This document shows positions 10,872 through 26,450 of a DNA stretch of 64,000 nt, piece by piece (position 1 is the stretch's first letter; every line of letters starts with the position of its first letter). The notes under the pieces were generated by a model. That model was not told the DNA's origin and made no database searches. It worked only from the letters and a program-made list of their open reading frames with translations. This DNA comes from Rhodamnia argentea (Eukaryota > Streptophyta > Magnoliopsida > Myrtales > Myrtaceae). The stretch is from assembly GCF_020921035.1 (NCBI RefSeq), contig NC_063160.1:22417595-22481594 (forward strand). The letters are read 5' to 3'. Position numbers and translations under genes: made by a program.

Positions 10872-12200
10872 ATGAAGAGAATAAGATTTCCCAAACGATA
10901 CTTGATCGTCATTTTGACGTTTATATCTACGTGTGTCTGCTATATAGAACGTGTCGGATTCTCAATTGCCTATACCGTTGCAGCTGATGCAGCTGGAGTA
11001 AACCAATCTAGTAAAGGCACGATACTTTCTACCTTTTATTATGGTTATGCCTGTTCACAGGTGCCCGGAGGATGGGCTGCTCAGAAAATAGGGGGAAGAC
11101 GCATTCTTCTCCTCTCCTTTGTGATATGGTCACTAACTTGTGCATTCTTTCCACTGGACCCAAATAGAATTGTAGTACTAGTGGTTGCTCGCTTGCTTGT
11201 TGGTGTGGCACAAGGTTTCATCTTCCCATCTATCCATACCGTCCTAGCTGAGTGGGTTCCCCCTCATGAAAGGTCTAGATCTGTTTCTCTCACAACTTCG
11301 GGGATGTATCTTGGCGCGGCTGCAGGAATGCTTTTTCTTCCAACCCTGGTGAAACTCAGGGGTCCGCACTCGGTGTTTGTTGCTGAAGCAGCATTAGGTG
11401 CCATGTGGTGTCTACTTTGGATAAAATATGCCAGTGATCCCCCAAGACCAGAACATCCAAAAGCCACAGCTGCTAGTTCTGGGGAGTCTTTGTTGCCAAT
11501 GAAAAGAAGCCAAAAGGTAAAAGTGGAGAATGGAGGAGGTTCTGTCAAAACTGCCGGTATTCCATGGAAGAGCATTATATTTTGCTTACCGGTGTGGGCC
11601 ATTGTGGTAAACAACTTTACATTCCACTATGCCTTGTATGTATTGATGAACTGGTTGCCAACATACTTCGAACAAGGTCTCCAACTTAGCCTCCATGAGA
11701 TGGGTTCTTCGAAGATGATGCCCTATCTCAACATGTTCATATTCTCGAATATTGGTGGGGTCGTGGCTGACCACCTGATTACCCGCAAAATTCTGTCTGT
11801 GACTGCAACCAGGAAATTCCTGAACACAATAGGGTTTATAGTTGCTTCTTTTGCACTAGTGGCACTTCCCCTATTCAGAACTGCTGGTGGAGCTGTCTTT
11901 TGTTCATCCGTGGCTCTTGGGTTCTTGGCCCTTGGCAGAGCAGGGTTCGCGGTAAACCACATGGACATTGCTCCAAAATATGCAGGAATTGTTATGGGAG
12001 TTTCCAATACTGCCGGTACATTAGCAGGCATAATCGGGGTCGATCTTACCGGCCAGCTTCTTGAAGCAGCTAAAGCTAATTACTCTGATCTTTCAACCCC
12101 TGAAAGTTGGAAAAAAGTGTTCTTGATACCCGGCCTTCTTTGTACTTTCAGTTCAATAGTGTTTATGCTATTCTCAACGGGGGAGAAGATTTTTGACTGA
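10872..12200 (+). CDS. PHT4;6: PHT4;6-like (ANTR5) anion/phosphate transporter, MFS
   Basis: A single-exon frame of 442 aa starts MKRIRFPKRYLIVILTF with almost no N-terminal extension. That matches the Golgi-type PHT4;6/ANTR5 branch; plastid PHT4 members have long transit peptides. About 12 hydrophobic segments are visible. Between TM2 and TM3 is the MFS signature region (GGWAAQKIGGRR). Features of the SLC17/PHT4 family include YGYACSQVPGG, FPSIHTVLAEWVPPHERS and NWLPTYFEQGL. A charged central loop (about residues 193-223) separates the two six-helix halves. Family knowledge: PHT4;6 exports phosphate from the Golgi/trans-Golgi lumen, recycling phosphate released by glycosylation. The intronless form and about 442-aa length fit this family. 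Subcellular site and substrate are inferred from homology, not shown here. Confidence 0.9.
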   Translation: MKRIRFPKRYLIVILTFISTCVCYIERVGFSIAYTVAADAAGVNQSSKGTILSTFYYGYACSQVPGGWAAQKIGGRRILLLSFVIWSLTCAFFPLDPNRIVVLVVARLLVGVAQGFIFPSIHTVLAEWVPPHERSRSVSLTTSGMYLGAAAGMLFLPTLVKLRGPHSVFVAEAALGAMWCLLWIKYASDPPRPEHPKATAASSGESLLPMKRSQKVKVENGGGSVKTAGIPWKSIIFCLPVWAIVVNNFTFHYALYVLMNWLPTYFEQGLQLSLHEMGSSKMMPYLNMFIFSNIGGVVADHLITRKILSVTATRKFLNTIGFIVASFALVALPLFRTAGGAVFCSSVALGFLALGRAGFAVNHMDIAPKYAGIVMGVSNTAGTLAGIIGVDLTGQLLEAAKANYSDLSTPESWKKVFLIPGLLCTFSSIVFMLFSTGEKIFD

Positions 12201-13167
12201 GGTTAATCTGGCTATATCTTTTAAAGAGCTAATTATTCGTGGATTGTTGCTGTTCCTTGAGCTGATTGAAGCTTTACCGCATGTCATCTTGCCATACATT
12301 CTATTCATGAAACCCACAAGAAACTGCAGTGGGAACATAGTGACAGTTTTCTAATGTCTTTTTTTTTTTTCCTTTTGTATTTCCTTTTTATGTTTGAATT
12401 TGTAGATCCGTGGAGCTGGATCCATATGCTCATTCCTTTCTAGTAGTTTTTCCCAATAATTCAAACGATGTCACCTGGCAATTTAGCCAGAGTTTTACAT
12501 GTTTCAGTACTTGGCCTATCTCATGCAACTGGTCATGCATGAAGGGTGACGGTTCTTGTGATTTCTGCAAAGCATGATCGATCTGTTCAGGATTCATATG
12601 ATAATTTTTGTCCGTCCGTCCTGGCATGAAAAGTGCTGGGGATTGATGCTCCAGGTGATATATCTGTGGCTTACCGCCCTTTACCTCTTTTCATTGGTTT
12701 GCCACAATATGAACACGTTTTTGACGGATTCACTGCCCGGCTTGCCCTCGGCGCACCGTAGAAAACCGGGTGCCTCTTTAGGCTGCGTTTCAGCGGTGGC
12801 GGCTGTTCCACCGGTTCAGTTTGTCGTTGTCATTTGTGCTGTTGTGGGGAGCTCCAGCTGCTGGGCCACGGATTTTGGCTTGGACGGTGATGCTGCAATG
12901 AAGAGTTTTCCACTAAGTGGGGAATCAAGGACGCATCGTTTCGATGGTCATGTCTGCACTCATTGCAACTACCCGATGCTGTCATGCATCGTCCCCCCAG
13001 TTCCACTTACCCTGTAATTTGCTTTTCACGGGTGACTTTAGCAGGTCTTTGACGCTTCTCTCGGTCTTTTATGCATGTCTTTGGTGATGAATCCCCATCG
13101 AATTTCTAATTTTGCATTTGTCAAGTCTCTGTATACTTTGGTCAATTGTAACAAAGTTGCCCGTCAT

Positions 13168-13192
13168 AGAAGAGAGAGAGAGAGAGAGAGAA
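13168..13192. repeat. GA microsatellite
   Basis: Uninterrupted AG/GA dinucleotides in the spacer downstream of the PHT4;6-like gene. Confidence 0.9.
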
Positions 13193-13487
13193 AGAAAACC
13201 TTATTTTGAGAGTCTTCTAATATTACTTAAAAGTTAAAACGTCATAAAATTAAAGTTATAAACGAAAATGCGTGTCCGTATATTTTGCTTCTCTAAGGAA
13301 TATCGGATAAATAAGAATGTGTTTCAGAAAATGAAAATATTATTCGCCAAATATTGGCATTCTAGCGATTTCTTTTTTCAACTCCGAACAGCTTTTAAAT
13401 AAATTCGATTAAAAAAAAAGTTCAAAAAAATCTAAAGGATGTTTCTAGACGGTTAATCTAATTTTTAATTTCAATTAGGGGATCTTT

Positions 13488-14012
13488 TTAATTGATTTTC
13501 GAGAAAAGTACCAAAAAAGTGTTAAACTTATGGCATTTGTACCAACTCGGTTATAAACCTTTTTGCATTGATACAAATTTAGTTCCAATTTTGACGGAGA
13601 AATCGGCGATGTGGACATCGGCGATACCGCGTAGGACGATTAGCGTTGACGTGGATATTTTTCAATATTATTTTACAAAAAATATTTTTTTTCAAAAGTA
13701 AGGGTTTGGCTAGCGAGGGTTTGCGGCCCTTGCTGGCCTTGGAGGACGACCTTCGCAGCCTTGCACTTTGCTGACGAGGTCGTGATGGCCCCGGCGGCCG
13801 TCGAGTGTAAGTCGACCCTCGTCGCCCAAATCCTAACTTTTAGAAAGAAAAAAATATTAATAAATAATACCCACGTCGGTCTCGGCTATCTTACATGACA
13901 TCGTTGGCATCAACGTCGGTAATATTCGGTCAAAATTGATCGGATTGACCGAATTGGTACCAATGAAAAAAAGATTTAAGATTGAATTGATTCAATTGAA
14001 AGGTTAAAGACT
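13488..14012. mobile_element. Long-inverted-terminal element, GC-rich core (copy 1)
   Basis: The left arm (about 13490-13660) contains CCAATTTTGACGGAGAAATC and GCGTTGACGTGGATATTTTT. The right arm (about 13860-14010) reverse-complements to CCAATTCGGTCAATCCGATC, then CAATTTTGACCGAATATTAC and GACGTGGGTATTA. The centre (about 13710-13820) is GC-rich and carries gene-like words such as GCTAGCGAGGGTTTGC but no open frame of note. The same architecture and words recur at 45.6-46.4 kb and 57.9-58.7 kb. No transposase is encoded, so it is a non-autonomous foldback or MITE-type element; its ends are approximate. Confidence 0.6.
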
Positions 14013-14257
14013 ATTACAATACATAGTTTTACAAAAGAAAGCAACAAATTTAAAATATAGTCTGAGTGACACTTTAACGTATGTTATGTTCTTACCAGTT
14101 TCTGCGTTTTCTTTTGCATAAACTTCTCTCATTGTCCGCATCAATCGAAGCTTTTTCTGTTCCCTCTCTTCCTCCCTTCGCTCGCGGCCAAGCATAAGGA
14201 AGATCACACCTTTTGGCAAATTGCAAACGTCCACCGCCCATCACCCCTGTCGCTATA

Positions 14258-14277
14258 TCTCTCTCTCTCTCTCTCTC
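14258..14277. repeat. CT microsatellite
   Basis: A (TC)n run in a CT/GA-rich stretch of spacer, with no gene assignable next to it. Confidence 0.8.
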
Positions 14278-16193
14278 CCCATCCGTTGCGCAGCGCCCCC
14301 CCTCGTGAAACCCGCCTTCCAAATGCTCATCTGCCGTCGCTGACCGAACGTGGGAAAGGCCTAAAGGGGTGCCAGATTTGGCTCCGCTTCGACGGGTGAA
14401 GACTGAGAGTCGTGGGTGAGCGAGAGAGAGAGAGTCTCGGGAGACGGTGGAGGAGAGACAGACTCCACCGGCCGCCGTGTCAAAGGTGGTGCGGCGGCGG
14501 TGGTAAGAGACGGCGGTACTAGTCGTTGGCCACAGAGCGCGGAGAGAGGATGCGAGAAATTAGGGGTCCTCGTTTGATTTCGGTGGAGGCGGTTGGTGAC
14601 AGAAGCTGCATGAATGTACGCCACTGTCTTCAGCGGCGGCTAAACATTAGCGATTGCTTTGCCTCTGAGATTAGCCTTCTGCGCTTTCTAACAGAACAAA
14701 CACGTGAGAATCAAAACTCAAAAGACCATGTTATACGGTTGAGCTCTTGAAGATGATGCAGATGAAAATGATCAAGATCACATGGTGGGCCATAGTTGGA
14801 TTGTTACACACTCAGAAAAGCCATGATTGAGGGACAAGATTCGATCAATTTCGTGGTGAATCCTCTGCGTTATTATTAAATTCATCCCACTCGACTTCGT
14901 GCTCACAGCACTAGCCCCACTGCTGCACTAAGACAAGGTTGGATTGCATTGCACAAGCAGAGGAAGCAGTCATGCAGTAAACTAACGAATGAACTCATTT
15001 TTTTATTCAAAATCAGAACTTTCAAGAGAATTTGCTGTATGTTTCAACCTGCAAGAGCAAGAGCAAGTCCCCACCAAGGAGTAGAGCGGGTGCAGACATT
15101 CTCACGATAAATATACAGACAAATTGCATTAAGCCAGGTGGACAACGACAGCAGTGGTACTGGTTCTTGACCACTGTCTTCATTTCTCTTTATCACCAAT
15201 ATGTCAGCCTTGTCTTCTTCTTGTTCTTCTTCTATTTCCTTTGTCCTTTTCTTTTTTCCCTTTTCCTGGGCCATGAAAATTCAAATAGTAGTCTGAGGAC
15301 CCCCTCCATCTGCAAAGAATTCAACCCTGTAATTCTGGCAGGGAAGAAAAGAACAAGAAGTGAACTTGGGCGTGTTCTTCTCTGTTCCCACATGTTTGCG
15401 TAAGCCAAAGTCTCAAAGTGGCTCTCTTTCTCCTGCTTCAAGTATTCCCTTCCCAATTATAAAGAAACAGGAAGTGTCCAGCGCAGAGCCAGGTGAGTAC
15501 TCTTTCTTGTGATTAAAAAGCTTTTCTTTCTTCTTCTTTTTCTGCTCTCTCGCGAGTGTTGCTGCTTTTTGTTTGGTATATTTGCATTAGAAAAAGAGTT
15601 TGATTTCTCCTTTTTGAACTTGAAAGTTCAGGGTTCCTTGAGACTTAATGCTTCTTCCTTGCTTTTCTGGAGAATGGAGGGTTCTCGTTTCTCATTGCAC
15701 TCTCTCAGATTTCAGTGACGTTGGCTCTCATTCAAGGGGAGTTCAGTGTGTTTCCGGGTGAACTTTTGGAAGTTTGGAACCACCTAAAAGTTTTGCCTTT
15801 TTTTTTCCCCTCTTTTAGGCTAAGTAAGCCTTGATGGGTATATGTGGGTTTTTCACTTTGGACGTAATTGATAGATTGGAAGAAGTTAAGGACATACCGG
15901 CCCTCTTTTGCTGTGCCTGCTGCAAAAGTCGGAAAACAATATGCTTAATGTTCTCCGTCTCTGGAAGGTTGTGTCTATCCTAGCTTGTATGAGTCTAAGA
16001 GATGGAATATTTTCTTCTTAAATCAATTTAGTGACTTGCTTTGATCAAGATTATATTCCTTCCCACTTTCGGTTGATTTACTAAATTATCAAAAGGCTGT
16101 TGATTCATGTTTCCACTGAAGTATCCTCAGATGAGTTCCTTAACCACTCATATTATGGGCAGCTTGTGTTAGGTTGTTGACCTAAGGATCCCG

Positions 16194-19815
<3,622 letters not shown>

Positions 19816-20926
19816 CGTTGAAAGGGGAATGTACTGGATCCACGAGTTTACATAGCTAATAACAGCTTGGTTGCTTATTTTCAATCTTGGGTCTGGAAAG
19901 AACCGGGAATTCTCCGAGTGTAGAGTTTCACTTAATAGTCCGGGGCGGCGGTGCTTAGAGTAGGGCGACCAGTTTGTTGTGCAGAGTTTTAACTGAAGAC
20001 ATCATCCTCTTTTCTGTTCCGAAACGTCATGCAGTTGGATGGGGGATTACTCAAAGGCGAGTGAAGGTGATCCAGAGATGCAAACGTCTGTCGCCGACCC
20101 CAAGCCAGTTGAAGGGCTTACATTTAGGAGTCCACAACCTGTGTCGTGCTGGAAGTTGGAGCAGCCAAATGCCTATGCTCATGCAGAAGTAGAAGAAGCT
20201 GTGTGATCTTGGAAGTGAGGAAATGGTAGTAAGTTTTCTCGCCGAAACAAAACAAATGGACTGTGGTGAAGAACACTAGCTTTTAAGATCGTTTGCAATC
20301 TGACAGTGGATGAATGCAAAAACGATATTAGTGTTGTGTATCTTGGCTTGCAATGATCAGCTGAATTTGAAAGCACGAGTCTGTCGCACTTTGTAGCAGA
20401 AGAAGCTGTGACACCGCACGAGTTTGAACTTGTTCTTGCTTCTCAAAATGGATGGCATGGCATGGCATGGCACTCCGTTAACCCAAGTATCACATTTTGA
20501 GTTATATTGTTGAAAATTTGTGTACTCGATTGAACAAAAACTAAGGTTAGATACTCGATTGAAAAATGCAGAGAAAAATTCAGGGGGCTTGCGATCTCAA
20601 TATCGCTTTTCAAATCTCATCAGAATTTTCAAACCCAAGTTTAATTTTTCAGTTGTACGCCCGTTTATGGAATGAGATTTGATTCACAATTCCATGTGAA
20701 TAATGTAGTTTATGCAAATGAAATCAACCCGTGAAATATGACGTCATCCATGCTCATGATAATAAGGTTTGGTAGACGGCAGGCATACAGATTACAGACC
20801 CACGAAGCAGATTCTCTGCACTTTTGCACCCCCCACCAACGCCACCTTCCTCCGCCGCCGTCACCACCGGCGACCACCCCTCCGACCAATCCAAACATTC
20901 TCCGCGAAGAGCCTTAGCAAACTATA
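19816..20926. other. Spacer between GLR and homoserine kinase
   Basis: The first part is probably the 3' UTR of the GLR gene. A short GGCAT repeat (about 20452-20472) is visible. The last 100 bases are CT/CCG-rich and probably form the homoserine kinase leader. No further gene was recognised. Confidence 0.45.
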
Positions 20927-22030
20927 ATGGCGATCTTCTGCCAATCTCCCTTCAAACCCATCACCGCACTCTCCCTCCCCAAACCCCACCAACCCCACAA
21001 AACCCAACCTTGCCTAGTCAAATGCTCCAAGACCCACCTCGTCTCCACCGAGCCCGAGCCCGTCTTCACCTCCGTCCGCTCCTTCGCCCCAGCCACCGTA
21101 GCCAACCTCGGCCCCGGCTTCGACTTCCTCGGCTGCGCCGTCGATGGCCTTGGCGACCATGTCTCCGCCCGCGTCGACCCCAGCGTCCACCCGGGCGAGG
21201 TCTCCATCTCCGAGATCTCCGGCGACAACGCCAAGAAGCTCAGCAAGAACCCCCTCTGGAACTGCGCCGGGATCGCCGCCATCGAGGTCATGCGGCGGCT
21301 CGGTGTCCGCTCCGTCGGCCTGTCGCTGACCCTCGAGAAGGGCCTGCCTTTGGGGAGCGGGCTCGGGTCCAGCGCCGCGAGCGCTGCCGCGGCCGCCGTC
21401 GCCGTCAACGAGATCTTTGGCGCAAGGTTGAGCACGGAGGAGTTGGTGCTCGCCGGGCTGAAATCGGAGGAGAAGGTCTCCGGGTACCACGCCGACAACG
21501 TGGGGCCGGCGATCATGGGCGGGTTCGTGCTTATCAGGAGCTACGAGCCCTTGGAATTGCTCTCGCTGAAGTTCCCAGCCGAAAAGGAGCTCTTTTTCGT
21601 GCTGGCTAGCCCAGATTTCGAAGCTCCAACGAAGAAGATGAGGGCGGCGCTCCCGGCGGAAATCGGGATGCCACACCACGTGTGGAACAGCAGCCAGGCG
21701 GGGGCGCTGGTTGCGGCGGTGCTGCAGGGGGACGTGGAGGGGCTCGGAAGGGCGTTGTCGTCGGATAAGATTGTGGAGCCAAGGAGGGCACCGCTGATCC
21801 CGGGGATGGAGGCGGTGAAGAGGGCGGCCATCGAGGCCGGGGCGTTTGGGTGCACGATCAGCGGGGCGGGGCCAACTGCGGTGGCAGTCACGGACGATGA
21901 GGCGAGGGGGCGGGCCATCGGGGAGCGGATGGTGGGGGCCTTCATGGTGGAAGGGAAGCTGAGGGCGGAGGCTGTGGTGAGGAGGCTGGACAGGGTTGGT
22001 GCTAGGCTTGTCAGCAGCATTCCCCGATGA
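20927..22030 (+). CDS. HSK: Homoserine kinase, plastid (GHMP kinase)
   Basis: A single exon encodes 367 aa. The first 45 or so residues are Ser/Pro/Lys-rich and lack acidic residues up to the mature start, as in a plastid transit peptide. The mature enzyme begins near VRSFAPATVANLGPGFDFLG (residues 50-69). The GHMP ATP-binding glycine-rich loop PLGSGLGSSAAS lies at 141-152 and the C-terminal GHMP motif ISGAGPT at 311-317. The enzyme phosphorylates homoserine at the branch leading to threonine (and, through O-phosphohomoserine, methionine) in the plastid. Intronless HSK is normal in plants. The coding region is much richer in G and C, especially at third positions, than its neighbours, so opposite-strand open frames over it are shadows. 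It converges on the sugar transporter at 22742. Confidence 0.95.
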   Translation: MAIFCQSPFKPITALSLPKPHQPHKTQPCLVKCSKTHLVSTEPEPVFTSVRSFAPATVANLGPGFDFLGCAVDGLGDHVSARVDPSVHPGEVSISEISGDNAKKLSKNPLWNCAGIAAIEVMRRLGVRSVGLSLTLEKGLPLGSGLGSSAASAAAAAVAVNEIFGARLSTEELVLAGLKSEEKVSGYHADNVGPAIMGGFVLIRSYEPLELLSLKFPAEKELFFVLASPDFEAPTKKMRAALPAEIGMPHHVWNSSQAGALVAAVLQGDVEGLGRALSSDKIVEPRRAPLIPGMEAVKRAAIEAGAFGCTISGAGPTAVAVTDDEARGRAIGERMVGAFMVEGKLRAEAVVRRLDRVGARLVSSIPR

Positions 22031-22741
22031 TAGCTCTTTCCCCTTTCTGATTGTTGCATCTTTGGGCTTGTGACGTTGGTGCTCTACTGATTTGGGTTCA
22101 TGTGGGATTGTGAGTAGAAAATTTTGGTTGACAATTGAAGTTTGATTCTGAGTGAAATCAGTGTTCAGAATGCAGATTTGTCATCTATGAGTCGTCCTTT
22201 ATTTGCAAGCATAAATTCATAAATCTGGGGTTGTCTTCTTATGCAGCAATTTGGCTAGGATGGAACAAAATTTATCTGTTAGTTCACTGATCGAAAGCCT
22301 AAAAACCCAGACATCTTGGTTCAGAGAACGAACACGGCTCTTACTCTTTCAATGTACATATCCACTTTGCACCGTCAGTAACTTCCTTGATATTGCTTAG
22401 CAGGCACCGATGCCTTTGCTGCTGAAAATCGGGGCTCGGAGACTCGGCAGTTCATTCTTGTTTCTTCTATTCCGGTGGTGGTCCGATGAGTGAACAAGTC
22501 GTTCTATTCATGCTTGTACACTATCCACGAGTGTTTCCGGCACATCCAACGGGGCATAATGTTCATCATTAAACAATATTCAGAACCGCCAAAACTTAGC
22601 TAAATCAGCCAAAACCAATGCTAAGCAGGGTTGAAGAACCTCCCCTAATTACAACTGGGATAAAGTAGCAGTTGCCGCAAAATAGTGTGAGACAAAACAT
22701 CTATACGAAACCTGAGTGTACCCCCAATTACAGTGACTGGA
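22031..22741. other. Convergent 3' flanks of HSK and the sugar transporter
   Basis: About 710 bp between two stop codons on opposite strands. It probably contains both 3' UTRs. No other feature was seen. Confidence 0.5.
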
Positions 22742-25700
22742 TCACTCGTTCTTAACAGCAAAAATCTGCTTCATGCCGAGACAGAAGAACTCTGTGATCA
22801 CTTCAAGGGGCATGCCCTTGGTTTCAGGGACTTTCACGAAAACAAAGGCCCACGATAGGAGACAGAGCACTGTGAACATGCCGAAAATGCTTGCCAGGCT
22901 CGCCGATCTGAGCATCAACGGCAACGAGTAGGCGACAACGGCGTTGCTCATCCAAAACGCAAGGCCGCACATGGCGACACAGAGACCGCGGACCCTGGTA
23001 GGGAAGATTTCAGCGCATAGCACATTAGGGGCTGGACCGAATCCCATAACAAAGAAACAGATGTAGAGGACGACGCCGATGGTGGAGATCACTGCATGAA
23101 CAGCAGAGCCTGCATTTACCATGTCGCCCAGCACTACGATGACGAGCGATACTATCAGCATGGGGATCGTACCCAGGAGCAAGCTCCTGCCATTGAAGAG
23201 GAATCAAAGAATGAAAAATCTTACCAGCAAAGGACATGAGAAAAGAGATGAGAAGCATATTCTTCAGTCTACAATCTATAAAAGAATCCTTGCAAACTTT
23301 CACAACATAAAATTACTGTCCGCCAACAGCAGTTACCCACAAGATTGAAGTAATGTTTCAAAGAACTTTAACATGGCAAAACTTTTTAAGTTAGATACCT
23401 TCTGCCAGATACATCCATGAGCCTCATAGCAACAGCAATGGAGGGTAGCATCAGCAAGGTCGTGATGGCACTAAGAAGTAGAGATACCGACTCTGAGCTG
23501 ATGCGCAATTCTGAAAGAAGAGCTCCAATACCAGTCTGCTTAAGAATTTGGGGAGTGTAGTATAGAACGCCATTTATTCCCGAGAACTGCATTGACAATC
23601 TACATCAGCTAAACTCTAAGCTTCTTCAGCATCTAATGCTGCCGTAGGCAGAGTAACATGGAACGAATCAAATCCTGATTCTTAAGATGAAATCTAGGTC
23701 AGAACTTATCAACAGTGTGAACATATCGACATGGTAGCCAGCCACCCCATCACACCGTCGATAAACCTAGATTGTAACAACTTGCTACTTAACCTCAAAA
23801 TAGAAAGCAACTCAAATTTTGATTACCTGCTGAAGTATTTGAATTCCTACACCGACGAACAAAGCGTGCTTAACTCCTGGCTCAAATAGATCCCTCCACC
23901 ATAGTCCCTTTGTTGCAACTTCTGATGGATGAAGCATAGCTGGACCCCAAGGACGGATTTGCAACAGCTCCTCAGTGAAGAGAGCCGGTCGGCCAACCAA
24001 GCCAACCGCCTGGACTAGCCCCCCATCCGCAGGCTGGTCCATGCCAGGAAAAGAAGCAACAGACGCACGCGAGCCCACAACACCCCATCCACGCAAATAA
24101 ATCCTCTGAAATCCTCCCTTCTTTCCATTTTCATCCTCTGTCTTGGGCCATTTCCATGCTAGCTGCCACTCGGGGCCAATGGCCACGCTATCTTCCGGTC
24201 CTCCAGTTCCTTGCATCAAACTACCCCAACCAAAGCCAATAGCTCTGCCTTGAGCAGGCAGGACCCAATCCTTCTCCGTACTTGTTGCCTGACGCGAAAT
24301 CAACGGGCTCTGTAAATTATCATTGGAATCACCACTTGCAGCGTCAGATGGGTACTCATCACCCTCCATGCCAATAATCTCCTCCTCATCCTCTTCATTT
24401 GCCTGCTGCTGTCCTCCCACACTGAACAGACTTCCTAAGTGCGGAAATAGCGTGCTTCGCATGCTTGCCGTCTCAGTTAGTTTCTCATGGACCCTACCAA
24501 AGAGGTTAACGAGGGGATCCACAAAACGAACGGTTTGGCTTCCCTGCAAAGATGCAAGGCCAAGGGTGTCTTGAGCAGTGACTGGTCTGGCAACCCATGA
24601 GATACCTTTCTCTGGTTTATATATCAGGATTTGATCTTCCTCACTAGACAAATCTGGGTCATCATGAAGATCATTGGCGGGCCTAATTAAGTATTCCTCT
24701 GTAGAGGCATCACATCCAACCCCAATTCCTTCTATCAACAGAGCCATCTCACCTGTTTGCAGGAAGATGCAGGACATAAACCAATGTCGAACATGTGTAT
24801 AGCAATGACGTTGGTTTGAGGAAATTAGGGAAAGATAACCATTCCTATAGCTGTTGATACAAGAAATTCGATTCGAGCTGGTGCTCAGAGGAATCTGGTG
24901 GGTTTTCCAGAGAGGGCTGCATGATTTGTAGAAATTTTATGTCTGTGACAGCAAATTGTGCTATCCTACTTTCAATTCCATTGATCATCTTTCTGCATGT
25001 CTCAGAAACTCAATGCTACACTCAAAATAAAAAAAAAATGAAATATGGTGATGGCAAAGTATAATTCATCATCTATCTAGAAACCACAGAAACATGAACT
25101 GAATGAACACTTCATGTTGCCTCCTCGTGAAAAGGTTATACTGAAAACTTTATAGAGTCCTACACGCCCTAGATCAATTTGTGTCGAAAAAAGAATGATT
25201 ACCATGAGGAAAGAAAAGACTGACCAGAAACATCTTCTGCGCCACGTATCACCTGTAAGACTTTCTTGGCCTCAAGCACTCGCCCTTTGCTCACAAGCCA
25301 CCGTGGAGACTCGGGCAGCAAAAGTATTGCCAGCACAACATAAACAAGTGATGGAATAGAAAGAACTCCAAGCATCAATCTCCAACTTCGTGAATGCATC
25401 AATGACAAACCAAAGACCAAGCAATACGCCACAAACATCCCGCAGGAGCCCGAAAACTGGGGGAGGGTATTCAGCAGACCCCTTATCTCGGGCGGTGACA
25501 GCTCCGACACGTAGAGCGGAACCAGAGTGACGGCCAGACCTACTCCAAGCCCTCCTACAAATCTCGCCAAGAGCAGCGTGTAAAGATTGGGCGACCAGAA
25601 CATCAGGAGACCGCTAACCAAATAGAAGTTGGACGACAATATCAGCATAGGCCGCCGGCCTATGCAGTCAGCCATGGCTCCGGAACATGCGGCGACTAAA

Positions 25701-26037
25701 GTGGCTCCAAGAAGCGATATGGCCACAATTAGTCCTTCCATGGCGGGTTCACTCTCCAGATGGAACTCCCTCTTTATGAACAATATAGCCCCTGATGCAG
25801 AATCACAAACAAATTATTCATGGACATGATCAACCAACAGTAATCACCAATCTCAACGGAAAGCCCTGGCGTATGGATTGTTACTAAAACACAGGCGGAA
25901 CACTTATTTCTCTTTTGAAAAGTTTGAAAGCCTGAACCTTTCGAGTATGAATATTTACCAGCGATGGTAGCATTGTCCCATCCTTGAAGCAAGTTCCCAA
26001 AGGCAGCAACAACAGCTATAAGCACAGTTCTGCTCAT
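22742..26037 (-). CDS. MSSP: Monosaccharide-sensing protein / tonoplast sugar transporter (TMT/TST type)
   Basis: Five exons on the - strand (26037-25959, 25791-25225, 24752-23827, 23586-23399, 23186-22742) join in phase to give 734 aa, close to the usual 730-740. The N-terminal six helices start MSRTVLIAVVAAFGNLLQGW. Sugar-transporter motifs include GRRPMLILSS, ELSPPEIRG and PESPRWLVSKGR. A long hydrophilic loop (about residues 215-515) follows, acidic and Ser-rich, with EEDEEEIIGMEGDEYPSD and LQSPLISRQ. This loop is diagnostic of the MSSP/TMT family. The second half has FSGINGVLYYTP, PAPNVLCAEIFPTRVRG and VPETKGMPLE. Family knowledge: tonoplast proton-coupled antiporters load glucose, fructose or sucrose into the vacuole. 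Which paralogue (MSSP1-3) cannot be settled by reading. ATG 26037 is chosen because it begins the conserved N-terminus directly. Confidence 0.93.
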
Positions 26038-26416
26038 TCTTTGTACGTCTGAACTACAACAACGAGGGCACAGTCAAAACTCAGAGAGAGATTGCGAAAG
26101 TTACTGATCTGAACAGGCAAAGCTGGCTCCTTTTCATCGAGTTCTGCAAATTCAGCTGCTGGCAATGAACACCCACTTGTTCATTCTCGTTCCTCCAGTT
26201 AAAAAGCATCTATCAAATTTCGGTATGGGCGTGTCCAGACGAGCCAGAGTGTTCTTCAAGAAGAAAGAAAAAGAAAAAGGAGGGCAGCGTAGGCAAAGAA
26301 TAGGATGATCCAGACAAGAAGCCCTCGGCCCTAGAGAGGGAGACACATGCTTTCATGGCCTTCTCAGCGGCTTACACGTCAGCTTTCTCCTTGACATCAC
26401 ATCATCTGTTGTTGTT

Positions 26417-26418
<2 letters not shown>

Positions 26419-26447
<29 letters not shown>
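26419..26447. repeat. CT microsatellite upstream of sugar transporter
   Basis: A (CT)n run about 380 bp upstream of the transporter start codon, read as GA on the gene's strand. Confidence 0.9.

Positions 26448-26450
<3 letters not shown>

Larger units (their letters stand above)
12204..16193. other. Spacer and GLR 5' leader region
   Basis: This spacer holds a GA microsatellite (13168-13192), a long-inverted-repeat element (about 13488-14012) and a CT run (14258-14277). Near 15450-15492 there is leader-like sequence: an AATTATAAAG TATA-like motif followed by a possible donor GCCAG|GTGAGTAC. With CTAAG|GATCCCGATGG at the GLR start this could be a 5'-UTR intron of about 0.7 kb. The open frames at 12574-13017 and around 14361-14624 show no recognisable family. 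Confidence 0.4.

Noticed and set aside
12574-13017. 147-codon frame downstream of the PHT4;6-like gene
   Set aside because: No family similarity recognised. It starts in the likely 3' flank and has no supporting splice or promoter signals.
13700-13830. GC-rich block in the 13.5-kb element read as a gene fragment
   Set aside because: No sustained frame; it is the core of a repeated foldback-type element.
20824-21609. 261-codon + strand frame and long - strand frames over the homoserine kinase gene
   Set aside because: They lie in the GC-rich HSK coding region and have low-complexity Arg/Pro/Ala composition. They are shadows of the HSK frame.
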